A model generated the notes under the pieces. The model was given only the letters and a program-made list of their open reading frames with translations, searched no databases and was not told the origin of the DNA. A DNA stretch of 64,000 nt from the NCBI RefSeq assembly GCF_014651035.1, contig NZ_BMWC01000001.1:310001-374000 (forward strand), read 5' to 3'. How positions within the stretch are numbered: the stretch's first letter is position 1; every line of letters starts with the position of its first letter. This DNA is from Streptomyces lomondensis (GTDB taxonomy: Bacteria > Actinomycetota > Actinomycetes > Streptomycetales > Streptomycetaceae). Below, piece after piece: positions 42,525-50,685 of the stretch. Made by a program: the position numbers and the translations under genes.

Positions 42525-43490
42525 CTACCCGGCACCCCCGCCCGCGACTCCCTTTCGTCGGTCGGGTGTTGCGTGAAGATCCAGTCGCCAGTCCTGGCCG
42601 GTCAGGTCCTGTCCGAAGGAACGGTGGGGCTTCTCCGCGACCAGCACGAAACCGTGGCGCTGGTAGATGCGGCGGGCCGCCGTGAGGACGTCGTTGGTCC
42701 ACAGGACGACCTCGCGGTAGCCGACGTCACGGGCGAAGCCGACGACGGCCTTCACCAGCCGGTCGCCGATGCCGAGCCCGCGCGCGTCCGGCTCGACGAG
42801 CAGCAGCCGGAGCCGGGCGGCCCCCGGCGCGTCGTCCCGTACGCACATCACGCACCCCACCGGCCGCCCGTCCAGCTCGGCGATCCACGTCCGCTCCAGG
42901 TGCGGATCGTGGTCCTCGGCGTAGTCGGCGACGATCCTCGCGACCAGGCCCTCGTAGTCGGCGTTCCAGCCGTACTCGGCGGCGTACAGCGCGGCGTTGC
43001 GCTGCACGATCCAGCCGAGGTCGCCCGGGGCGGGCTCGCGCAGGACGACGTCCTCCGGGCGCGGGGCGCGGCCGGCGTCCAGGATCTCCCGGACGGTCCG
43101 CATCGCCTCCGCGAGCCGCGGCCGGTCCTCCGCCCGCACCGTGTCCAGCAGCGCCGCGACCGACTCCCGCGCCCGCTCGTCGAGGAGCGCGGCGGCCTCC
43201 CGGCCGCGTGCGGTGAGCGTGATACGGCGGCGGCGCGGGTCCGTCTCGGACGGCCCGCGCTCGACCAGCCCGTCCTCCTCGAACCTGTTCAGGATGCGGC
43301 TCAGGTACCCGGCGTCCAGGTGCAGTTGGGCCCGCAGGTCGGCGGCGTCGGTACGCGGCGCGTGGGCCAGCTCGTAGATCACCCGGGACTCGGTGAGGGT
43401 GTACGGGGCGTAGAGCTGCCGCCCGTAGTCGAGGGCGCCGATGACGTTCGTGTAGAAGCGGTTGAAGGAGCGGATGTCCTGGACGGTCAT
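42525..43490 (-). CDS. MarR-GNAT fusion regulator/acetyltransferase
   Basis: A 321-residue fusion. Residues 1-140 are a MarR winged-HTH repressor (FNRFYTNVIGALDYGRQLYAPYTLTESRVIYELAH, LDAGYLSRILNRFEEDGLVERGPSETDPRRRRITLT). Residues ~145-305 are a GNAT acetyltransferase (RLLLVEPDARGLGIGDRLVKAVVGFAR, where ARGLGIG is the acetyl-CoA pyrophosphate loop). Such fusions are known across actinobacteria; the acetylated substrate is unknown. ATG 43490 follows GGAGG at 9 nt. A 13-bp perfect palindrome 20 bp upstream is a likely autoregulatory operator. A sugar isomerase gene follows 12 bp downstream and may be cotranscribed. Confidence 0.93.
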   Translation of the reverse strand: MTVQDIRSFNRFYTNVIGALDYGRQLYAPYTLTESRVIYELAHAPRTDAADLRAQLHLDAGYLSRILNRFEEDGLVERGPSETDPRRRRITLTARGREAAALLDERARESVAALLDTVRAEDRPRLAEAMRTVREILDAGRAPRPEDVVLREPAPGDLGWIVQRNAALYAAEYGWNADYEGLVARIVADYAEDHDPHLERTWIAELDGRPVGCVMCVRDDAPGAARLRLLLVEPDARGLGIGDRLVKAVVGFARDVGYREVVLWTNDVLTAARRIYQRHGFVLVAEKPHRSFGQDLTGQDWRLDLHATPDRRKGVAGGGAG

Positions 43491-43509
43491 GGCCCTCGAC
43501 CTCCGATAC

Positions 43510-43522
43510 CTGACTCAGTCAG
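43510..43522. promoter_or_regulatory. Palindromic operator candidate upstream of the MarR-GNAT gene
   Basis: CTGACTCAGTCAG is a perfect 13-bp palindrome (6-bp arms around one base) 20 bp upstream of the MarR-GNAT start, where binding of the regulator would block its own expression. Confidence 0.65.
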
Positions 43523-43564
43523 AGATGCCGATGGGTCGAGCGTATGCCGCCCAGGACGCCGGTG

Positions 43565-44164
43565 CTAGCCCTCCGTCGCCGCCGGCCGGTACACGCACAC
43601 CTGCGCGCCGGTCTTGGCGGTGGTCGTCGAGACCAGCTCCATCGGACGCTGCGCCCCGTCCCGGGGGAAGATCGTCTTGCCGCCGCCGAGGAGCACCGGC
43701 ATGACGATGAGCTGGAGCTCGTCGACCAGGCCCTCGGACAGCAGCGTCCGCGCGAGCGTCGGGCTGCCCATCATCGCGAGGTCGCCGCCCTCGCTCTCAC
43801 GCAGCTCCCGGATCCGGGCGACGGCCTGGTCGCCGGGGATGAGCGAGGAGTTGTTCCAGGTCAGGTCGGACTCGCCGAGCGTGCTGGAGACGACGTACTT
43901 CTTCAGCGAGTTCATCCGGTCCGCGAACGGGTCCCCGTCCCGCTCCGGCCAGGCCGCCGCCATGGTCTGCCACGTCCGCCGCCCGAACAGCAGCGCCCCG
44001 GCTCTGTCCAGCCCCGCGTCGAAGGCGCCGCCCAGCACCTCCTCGTCGAAGTACGGGTGCGACCAGCCGCCGTGCGCGAACCCCCCGTCGGTGTCCTCCT
44101 GCGGCCCGCCCGGGGCCTGCACGACGCCGTCCAGGCTGATGAACTCGGTGATGACGATGCGCAT
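43565..44164 (-). CDS. RibD C-terminal/dihydrofolate reductase-fold protein
   Basis: A 199-residue RibD_C-type reductase starting MRIVITEFISLDGVVQAPGG at ATG 44164 (GGAG 8 nt before). The fold markers are the N-terminal strand with SLDGV, ALLFGRRTWQTMA, DLAMMGSPTLARTLLSEGLVDELQLIVMPVLLGGGK, and a final strand. The family binds NADPH and resembles riboflavin-pathway reductase, but stand-alone copies of ~200 residues have undefined substrates. It is not linked to riboflavin genes here. Another member of the same superfamily is encoded at 62755-63402. Confidence 0.88.
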   Translation of the reverse strand: MRIVITEFISLDGVVQAPGGPQEDTDGGFAHGGWSHPYFDEEVLGGAFDAGLDRAGALLFGRRTWQTMAAAWPERDGDPFADRMNSLKKYVVSSTLGESDLTWNNSSLIPGDQAVARIRELRESEGGDLAMMGSPTLARTLLSEGLVDELQLIVMPVLLGGGKTIFPRDGAQRPMELVSTTTAKTGAQVCVYRPAATEG

Positions 44165-44279
44165 GGGACTCACTCCGCTTTCTCGCTCGGGCGATGAGGA
44201 CACTCGATTCGCCACTACAGACCGGCGTACGACGCGAAAGTCATCGCCCCCCGGGGAGCCACGCAGGGACGGACTGATG

Positions 44280-46190
44280 TCAGGGAGCCGAATCCGATCC
44301 GCTGCCACCACCGACGGCACCACCGGCCGACCGGATCAGGGCCCGGGCCTCGTCCTCCAGGCGACGGGTGATCGGCTCGTCCCTGACGTGGTCACCGAGT
44401 TGCACGGCCAGGCGACCGAAGTAGCCCGAGGCGCTGAGCACGTGACGAGTCACCTCTATGGCACGTCCGCCCCGCAAGTCCTCTCGGGCGCGGCGGGTGT
44501 CGTCCAGAACACGGCCGATCTGTGCCTCCACCTCGTTCCGCATGTCGTCCTGCAGCTCCGCCCGCATCAACTGGCGGAGCAGCCTCTCACATGCCCGGGT
44601 GACATCGTCCAGCAGGCGTGAGTCGCGACTCACACCCAACGAGATGTCCCCGCCCGCCTGGATCACGAGTTGATTGCTGCCGCCGCTGATCGCTCGAACC
44701 CTGTGCGGGCTGTACGCGGTCAGATCCACCGGACCGATGTTGCCCAGCGCCGGCCTGAAGCACGGGTGCACATGGAACTCTTCCTCACCGAGTTGTGGAG
44801 GCATCTGCGCACTGTCCGAGTAAACGACCTTGTGGCCTCGCTTGACACCGAGGAAGCCGATGCCGAACAGGACGTCGACCACTCCCTGGACGGTGAGACG
44901 ATCGGCGTAGTCGGTGAACTCTTGGTGCAGTCGTTCACGGTGGGGCTCGAACCGCGTCTCGAGTGCCGGCAGCATCACGACGTAGCCGTGGTTGTCGAAC
45001 AGCAGGAACAGCTGACTCAGGAAGGGGTGCGTCACCGCGTACTCCCTCGCCAGGTCAGTGAGCTTCCAGCGGGAGAACTGCTCGGTGGCGAGGAGCACGT
45101 CCTCCTCGGCGATCCGCTGGTTGCCTCGCTGGTCAGCGGCGTCCCGGCAGGCATTGAGGAACTGGATCAGGTCTCTGGGGCGGGGAAGCGCACGCCGGAA
45201 CAGGTACTCGACCGTCGGCTCGCCGGACACCGTCCGGGGGAAGACCTCTCCCCACAACTGCTCGGGAGCGAGCTCGGCCGTGCCCAGTGCGGCCGCTGCC
45301 CTGGTCAGGGCGAGATCAGCCAGTTCCTCCGGGTTCCAGGCGATGCGCAACTCGTCGCTGCGGAACTTGTCTGCCTCACCGAAGTTGAGCGTGTCGTAAA
45401 TGTCCGCCCGGATGAAGACCGTGCAGCGCACGGCGCCGCCGTACTGTCCCGTGACCTGCTTGCTCGCCAGCAGCAAGCCGGCGACCAGGGCATGGCTGTC
45501 GGGATCCACCGTCCATACCTGTTCGAGCTGATCCACCAGGAAGAGCAGCGGAGGATGCGCTGCTGCGCATCCCAGGTCGCCCAAGGCCGCGGCCACACCG
45601 CTCTCCAGGACTTCCAGCTGCCGACTGGCGCGAGCGCCTTCCGAGGCCCCGTTCAGGCCCACTCCGGCCTCGATGCCGAACGCCTTGAGCGAAAGGTCTG
45701 CCGACTGGAGGCGTCGAGTCCCGCGGCGGAGCCTGTCGTAGAGGTGCTCCTCGCCCGTCTCGTCGTTGGCCTCCAGGAAGTTGCGCAGCGCTTTGACAGA
45801 GGAGCGAGCGCGCCAGCCGTGGGCCGTACGCGCGTGCTCGCACAGATGCCGAGCCGCATGCACGGCGAACACGTAACGCCAGATCAGCGACTTGGCGGTA
45901 TCACTGGAGACGCCCTGGAGCTCGAATCGCCGGATCTCATCGCCGGCGGCATCGTCCGGAGTGATGAGGACCGTTGTGCCGGAGTGGCCGTCCGCGGTCC
46001 CCAACTGCCGGCAGATCGCGCTCTTGCCCGCTCCCTTGCGGCCGATGATCAGGGACTTGCGCCCGGAGAGGGCCTCTCGGTAGGCGTAGGTGTGCAGGAA
46101 GACCCCGGCCAGACGCCCGTCCGCCATGTCGTGCTCAGCATCGTCCCGGCCGAAGAACAGTCGGCTCACCGCACTTGTCCCCTGCGCCAT
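44280..46190 (-). CDS. P-loop ATPase (Sll1717-like), component of a three-gene accessory module
   Basis: A 636-residue soluble P-loop protein from ATG 46190 (GGGAGG 5 nt before). The N-terminal FFGRDDAEHDM leads to Walker A LIIGRKGAGKSAIC (GRKGAGKS 50-57), an insert, then Walker B PPLLFLVDQLEQVW (Asp about 220), followed by sensor-like AVRCTVFIRADIYDTL and a helical WINGED/lid region RPRDLIQFLNACRDAA. A ~230-residue C-terminal region ends in acidic helices and a Gly/Ser tail. This layout fits the Sll1717-type ATPases, relatives of KAP/STAND NTPases. It is divergent (116 bp) from a coiled-coil/membrane protein and Ser/Thr kinase pair. Codon bias is visibly weaker than in neighbours. Confidence 0.78.
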   Translation of the reverse strand: MAQGTSAVSRLFFGRDDAEHDMADGRLAGVFLHTYAYREALSGRKSLIIGRKGAGKSAICRQLGTADGHSGTTVLITPDDAAGDEIRRFELQGVSSDTAKSLIWRYVFAVHAARHLCEHARTAHGWRARSSVKALRNFLEANDETGEEHLYDRLRRGTRRLQSADLSLKAFGIEAGVGLNGASEGARASRQLEVLESGVAAALGDLGCAAAHPPLLFLVDQLEQVWTVDPDSHALVAGLLLASKQVTGQYGGAVRCTVFIRADIYDTLNFGEADKFRSDELRIAWNPEELADLALTRAAAALGTAELAPEQLWGEVFPRTVSGEPTVEYLFRRALPRPRDLIQFLNACRDAADQRGNQRIAEEDVLLATEQFSRWKLTDLAREYAVTHPFLSQLFLLFDNHGYVVMLPALETRFEPHRERLHQEFTDYADRLTVQGVVDVLFGIGFLGVKRGHKVVYSDSAQMPPQLGEEEFHVHPCFRPALGNIGPVDLTAYSPHRVRAISGGSNQLVIQAGGDISLGVSRDSRLLDDVTRACERLLRQLMRAELQDDMRNEVEAQIGRVLDDTRRAREDLRGGRAIEVTRHVLSASGYFGRLAVQLGDHVRDEPITRRLEDEARALIRSAGGAVGGGSGSDSAP

Positions 46191-46306
46191 GACGCCCTCC
46201 CCCTTGGCGATGCATAGATTGCCGACCAGGCAGGAAGAGTAGGGGAATTGGTGGTGGCCTGTCCTCGGATCGGCCACGTTCGGGCCGTAGGACCTCGGGG
46301 GGCACC

Positions 46307-48118
46307 ATGGGCGAACAGTGGGACATAGATGCGTTACTGGAGCCGCTGCGCACCGACCTGACCACCGCGACTACTGATCTGTCCTCCCTGCGCGCCGATG
46401 TGTCGGCCGCGCGTGCTGACATCACGGCGCTGCATGTCGCGTTGACGACGCTGCGAGGCAAGCACGACCAGATGGTTCAGGCGCTGTCGGCGGTGGGCGA
46501 CGCGGTTCACACAGTGCAGAACGCCGTGACGGCAAGTCAGGATGTGCTGAACGACTTTGTGGAGCGGTACGGCAGGGACCAGGTCGTTGTCAACGCGCAC
46601 GCCGAACTGACTCGGTTGACCGTCGAATGGAAGGCGGACTTTGCTCAGCGCGAGCGGGTGCGCGGTCTGGCGCGTGGCCTCACCCGCACCATGACGTTTC
46701 AGGCGGTGGACAGTGGGCTGGTCGACAAGGACACCATCGAGGCATGTGTCCGTGAGCAGTTCCTCGTCGAGCCGACATTCTGGCTGGCTCCGGCGATCAT
46801 GGCGCTGGCGGCCCGGCACACCGGTGACACCGTGAGAGCCTCCAGAGCGACCGCACACGCGTTCTTTCTCGACTCGGCCAAGTCGCAACTGTTCTTTGCC
46901 CTCACCTGTTCGAGTCTCGGCCGGCAGAGTGAAGCCGCGGCTTGGATGGACCGCTATCTGAACTCACTCAACCGCGACGAACTGGGTCCGGAGTTCGGGG
47001 TAGTGCTCGAGGCCGTCGCCAACGCCGAACTCGGCCATGAGGCCTACACCTACGCCCGTGAGGCCATGGCACGCTGGTTCCGCGAGGACCGGACAGCGTT
47101 CCAAGCCGTACCGGGGCCCGCGACGAGCCCTCACCTCGCCCCCTGGGCCGGCCGCCTGATGGAGTTCGGTGAGGATCCGTCCCCCGGCCGCTTCGCGGCC
47201 CTGCGGGAACTGACGGGGTTGGAGTGGCCCGCACTGGAGAACGGCTGGCGGACCGCCACGGCACTCGACGGCACACTGGACTATCTGAGGTCCTTCCCGA
47301 AGGTCGTTGACCTGCCGGCGGGCAAGGGCCGCTACACGGACAGCGCCCTGGACCACCTGATCGACCAGCTCGAACCGGACGAGGCGGAACACCGCGAGCG
47401 TATGATCCGGTTGCGTGCGCTGATCAAGCACGACGGTGATGCCGAGGCCGCTGCGGCAGCGGTCGATGAGGGCGGGCAGGACAAGGAGCGACTGGACTTC
47501 GTCACCCTCCTGGCGCGGGCGGTCTTCGAACCCGAGTTCCTAGGGCTGGGGACCGCGGCACGGAAGCTGGCTCTCATCAGCGTCTGGGAGAGCGTCCGGG
47601 CGTCGGCCGCGTCGATGGCCCGGACATCACGCGCGCTGATTCCCCCTGAGATCACACTCTCGGTGGAGGGCTGGTCGTGCGCGTACCCCACGGACTCTTC
47701 CTCGTCCTTCGACGCGATCGCGGCCGCGGACCACCTGGTCCGGCACGTGGAGCGCCGGACGCGCAGGCAGATCGAGTCGATCGGACCGGCCTGGACCATG
47801 ACGGCGACAGCCGCCGCACTCGCCGCGGTCTGCATGGGTGCCCACACCTGGTATGCGGTCACAGGGCCTTTCTCTGTCGTGCTCGTCGTTCTGACAGTGG
47901 TGTGCAGCCTGGCGGCCCTGGGAGGCGTGGCGCACGCACCGCTGCGCAGACGCAGTCTGCGGGAGGCGGGCGAGCGTCAGCGGGCGAACGCGGCGTACGC
48001 GCTCACGCGGGCGGTCGGGGAATTGGAGAACCTGCTTGACGACTGGCGGCATGGGCTACGGTCTGCGGACCTTCTGGACGAGTGGCACCCGGGCCGGGAG
48101 CGGGAGGTGGAGGCGTGA
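46307..48118 (+). CDS. Coiled-coil protein with repeat region and two C-terminal membrane helices
   Basis: A 603-residue protein of no family I know. Residues ~5-90 are a heptad-rich coiled coil (LLEPLRTDLTTATTDLSSLR onward). Residues ~110-330 are helical and repeat-like with Ala/Trp pairs (FWLAPAIMALAARHTGDTVRAS, SAKSQLFFALTCSSLGRQSEAAAWMDRYL, GVVLEAVANAELGHEAYTYAREAMARWF), suggesting TPR-type hairpins. Two membrane helices lie at ~495-518 and ~522-544. The last ~60 residues are a charged cytoplasmic helix. GGGGGG precedes ATG 46307. Its stop overlaps the kinase gene start (TGATG), so the two are coupled. It may be the kinase's membrane-bound partner or substrate. Confidence 0.75.
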   Translation: MGEQWDIDALLEPLRTDLTTATTDLSSLRADVSAARADITALHVALTTLRGKHDQMVQALSAVGDAVHTVQNAVTASQDVLNDFVERYGRDQVVVNAHAELTRLTVEWKADFAQRERVRGLARGLTRTMTFQAVDSGLVDKDTIEACVREQFLVEPTFWLAPAIMALAARHTGDTVRASRATAHAFFLDSAKSQLFFALTCSSLGRQSEAAAWMDRYLNSLNRDELGPEFGVVLEAVANAELGHEAYTYAREAMARWFREDRTAFQAVPGPATSPHLAPWAGRLMEFGEDPSPGRFAALRELTGLEWPALENGWRTATALDGTLDYLRSFPKVVDLPAGKGRYTDSALDHLIDQLEPDEAEHRERMIRLRALIKHDGDAEAAAAAVDEGGQDKERLDFVTLLARAVFEPEFLGLGTAARKLALISVWESVRASAASMARTSRALIPPEITLSVEGWSCAYPTDSSSSFDAIAAADHLVRHVERRTRRQIESIGPAWTMTATAAALAAVCMGAHTWYAVTGPFSVVLVVLTVVCSLAALGGVAHAPLRRRSLREAGERQRANAAYALTRAVGELENLLDDWRHGLRSADLLDEWHPGREREVEA

Positions 48119-49275
48119 TGGGCGGGCGCATCCTCGGCGATGGCCGCTACAGCCTGGACCGTCGTCTCGGCAAGGGTGGCATGGGCCACGTGTGGCTGGC
48201 CCTCGACCGGAAGCTCGACAAACCCGTCGCGATCAAATTGCTCGACATGGACCGCATACGACAACGCCATCGCAGGACGGCGCTCACCGTGGAGATGCGG
48301 GCGCGATTCGAGAAGGAGTGGCAGTCGATGGCGCGGATCGAAAGTCCCTACGTCGTCGCCCTCCGTGACCGGGGAGAGGAGGACGGACAGGTCTATCTCG
48401 TGATGGACTACGTCGACGGGAAGTCCCTCGACATGTACATGGGTCATGGCGTCTCCCTGACCCTGGAACAGACGGTGCGTTGGTCCGTACAGATCTGTGA
48501 GGGACTCTCGGACGCGACCGAGGTCGAGGTCGTGCACCGAGACGTCAAGCCGGCCAACATCATGATCAACGAACGCGGCCACGTGAAGATCGTCGACTTC
48601 GGGCTGGCGCGTCTGCTCGACATGTCCGAAACACGCGGCGCCGGTGCCACGTGGCAGTACGCGGCGCCGGAACGGTGGGACGGCCAGCCCGGCGACCACC
48701 TCAGCGATCTTTATTCGCTCGGCTGTGTCATGTACGAGATGCTGACCGGGAGCCCGCCGTTCGACACCCGTGACGGTGACATCATGTCCGTCGGCTTCAT
48801 GCACCTGCGCCAGACTCCCGTACCGCCCCTCAGAGTTCGCCGGGGCATCCCGGAGACGCTGAGCGAGCTGGTCATGCACCTCTTGGCCAAGAACCCCGAG
48901 CAGCGGCCGCAACACGCACGAGCGGTCATTCGCCGCATCCGGCAGGCCGAGCACACGCCCGATGCCGGCGCGGACGGCTCTGGGCAGCTCGTGCCGCTGG
49001 ACGCGTTTCACGTGAACACGGACTACGTCGAGCGTATTCAGGAGCTGGAGCGGCGCATCCGTATACTCCGGACGCAGCACGATGAAAGCCATCCGGTGGT
49101 CATTGAAGCGCGCTTCGAGCTGGCCGAACTGACGGGGGAGTCCGGGGACTCCCGCGGTGCGGCCGACCGCTTCGAAAGCCTCGGCGAGGACTGCAAGCGC
49201 ATCTTCGGCCCGACCGACCGCCGGGCCTTGGACGCCTTCGACGCCATGGCCCGGTGGATCGCATCACCTTCTTGA
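48118..49275 (+). CDS. Soluble Ser/Thr protein kinase with helical tail
   Basis: A 385-residue Hanks-type kinase. Residues 10-270 carry the glycine loop GKGGMG, Lys40 in PVAIKLL, the catalytic loop HRDVKPANIM (140-149) with Asp142 and Asn147, DFG 160-162, and APE in YAAPERWDG, so it should be active. Residues ~285-385 are a hydrophilic helical tail (YVERIQELERRIRILRTQHDESHP, then ARFELAELTGESGDSRGAADRFESLGED) resembling one to two kinesin-light-chain-type TPR units. No membrane helix or PASTA domain is present, unlike most Streptomyces kinases. ATG 48118 overlaps the preceding stop. It is the second gene of the plus-strand arm of the module. Confidence 0.9.
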   Translation: MGGRILGDGRYSLDRRLGKGGMGHVWLALDRKLDKPVAIKLLDMDRIRQRHRRTALTVEMRARFEKEWQSMARIESPYVVALRDRGEEDGQVYLVMDYVDGKSLDMYMGHGVSLTLEQTVRWSVQICEGLSDATEVEVVHRDVKPANIMINERGHVKIVDFGLARLLDMSETRGAGATWQYAAPERWDGQPGDHLSDLYSLGCVMYEMLTGSPPFDTRDGDIMSVGFMHLRQTPVPPLRVRRGIPETLSELVMHLLAKNPEQRPQHARAVIRRIRQAEHTPDAGADGSGQLVPLDAFHVNTDYVERIQELERRIRILRTQHDESHPVVIEARFELAELTGESGDSRGAADRFESLGEDCKRIFGPTDRRALDAFDAMARWIASPS

Positions 49276-49337
49276 CCGACGGGCCCTTTCGTCGCCCGTG
49301 GCACGAGGCGTTCGGGCGCGTGAGGGCGAGGCAAGCC

Positions 49338-50384
49338 TCAACTCCGCGGCACCCCGGAGGACCCCCGCACCATCAACTCCCCCCGCACCGACGCGATCCC
49401 CCCGGGCGGCGCCTCCTCCCGCCCCATGGCGATCCGCCCGGCCCGGGCCCCGGCCTCCGCCAACGGCAACCGCACCGTCGTCAGCGAAGGCACCGCGTCG
49501 ATGCTGAACGGCAGATCGTCGAACCCCGCCACCGACACATCCTCCGGAATCCGCAGCCCGGAGTCCCGGAGCGCCGCGCACGCCCCCAGCGCGACGGAGT
49601 CGTTCGCCGCGACGACCGCCGTCAGCGACGGGTCCCGTCGCAGCAGTTCCAGCGTCGCCTCGTAGCCGGAGCGGCGGTCGTAGCGCCCGTGCACCGTCCA
49701 GCGGGGGTCCTCCTCGATGCCGTGCGCGGCCAGCGCGGCCCGGTGTCCCTCCAGCCGGTGCCGGGTGGTGGTCCGCTCCTCGGGACCCGCGATGTACCCG
49801 AGCCGCCGGTGCCCGAGCCCGATCAGGTGCTCGGTCAGCTCCTGCCCGCCCCCGCGGTTGTCGAAGGTCAGCGCGATCGCCCCGGTATCCGGCGCCGGCG
49901 GCCGCCCGCACAGCACCACCCGCGTCCCGGCGTCCGCCAGCTTCCGCACCTTCGCGTCCATCGCCGCCTGGTGCGCCGCGTCCTCGATCGCCCCGCCGGT
50001 CAGCACCACGGCCGCCGCCCGCTGCCGCTGCAGCAGCGTCAGATACGTCAGCTCCCGCTCCGGCGACCCGCCCGTGTTGCAGACCACCGCGAGTCTCTCC
50101 CCGCCCGCACGGCCGCCCGGCCCCCCGATCTCGGCCTGGATCGCGCTCGCCATGATCCCGAAGAACGGGTCGGCGATGTCGTTCACCAGGATCCCGACCA
50201 GGTCGGACGTGGCGGCGGCCAGGGCGCTCGCGGGCCCGTTGAGCACGTAGTCCAGCTCGTCCACGGCCTTCAGCACCCGCTCGCGGGTGGAGGCGGCCAC
50301 GGGGTAGTTCCCGTTCAGCACGCGCGACACCGTCGCGGGGGAGACCTGTGCGCGGGCCGCCACGTCCGCCAGGGTCACCGTCAT
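49338..50384 (-). CDS. LacI-family regulator of the adjacent sugar operon
   Basis: A 348-residue LacI/GalR protein. The HTH is at residues 3-50 (VTLADVAARAQVSPATVSRVLNGNYPVAASTRERVLKAVDEL), then a hinge and a periplasmic-binding-like sugar domain with GYIAGPEERTTTRHRLEGHRAAL, AANDSVALGACAALRDSGLRIPEDVSVAGFDD. ATG 50384 follows GGAGGA. It is divergent from the Gfo/Idh-DUF993-isomerase operon, with two 16-bp direct repeats in the gap that are its likely binding sites. It converges on the kinase gene across 62 bp. Normally such a protein represses until its sugar ligand binds. Confidence 0.93.
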   Translation of the reverse strand: MTVTLADVAARAQVSPATVSRVLNGNYPVAASTRERVLKAVDELDYVLNGPASALAAATSDLVGILVNDIADPFFGIMASAIQAEIGGPGGRAGGERLAVVCNTGGSPERELTYLTLLQRQRAAAVVLTGGAIEDAAHQAAMDAKVRKLADAGTRVVLCGRPPAPDTGAIALTFDNRGGGQELTEHLIGLGHRRLGYIAGPEERTTTRHRLEGHRAALAAHGIEEDPRWTVHGRYDRRSGYEATLELLRRDPSLTAVVAANDSVALGACAALRDSGLRIPEDVSVAGFDDLPFSIDAVPSLTTVRLPLAEAGARAGRIAMGREEAPPGGIASVRGELMVRGSSGVPRS

Positions 50385-50436
50385 CTCGTCGTCCTCCGGT
50401 CGCGCATCTCGTCGTCCGCCCTCCTACACACCCATA

Positions 50437-50594
50437 CCTATGACCATGGTTCCGACGGACCTATGGCCATGGTTTGAGCAGACCTTAAGCCCCCGACCCC
50501 CGGTTGTTCGCCCCCTCGAACAACTCGTCCTGGTCACGGTCTTGTCCGGACCGCGGTTCAGAGGCTAGCTTCTCCGTATATAGAAAGCGCTTGC
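50437..50594. promoter_or_regulatory. LacI operator repeats and AAGCGCTT palindrome before the sugar operon
   Basis: CCTATGACCATGGTTC (50437-50452) and CCTATGGCCATGGTTT (50460-50475) are direct repeats 23 bp apart, each centred on the palindrome CCATGG. Further in, GAAAGCGCTTGC (50583-50594) has the AAGCGCTT core common in LacI-type operators. The 301-bp gap otherwise holds no gene. Confidence 0.7.
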
Positions 50595-50685
50595 TGTAAC
50601 GCTCACCAGTCCATGGGTGGCTCACCGGCTCACCGGTGACGGGTGGGGCGTACGCGGCGCGACGACCGCGTACGAAGGGAACGAC

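Noticed and set aside
50617..50685. Upstream start for the Gfo/Idh oxidoreductase
   Set aside because: It would add 23 residues before the Rossmann start and lacks a ribosome site; GTG 50686 has AAGGGA.
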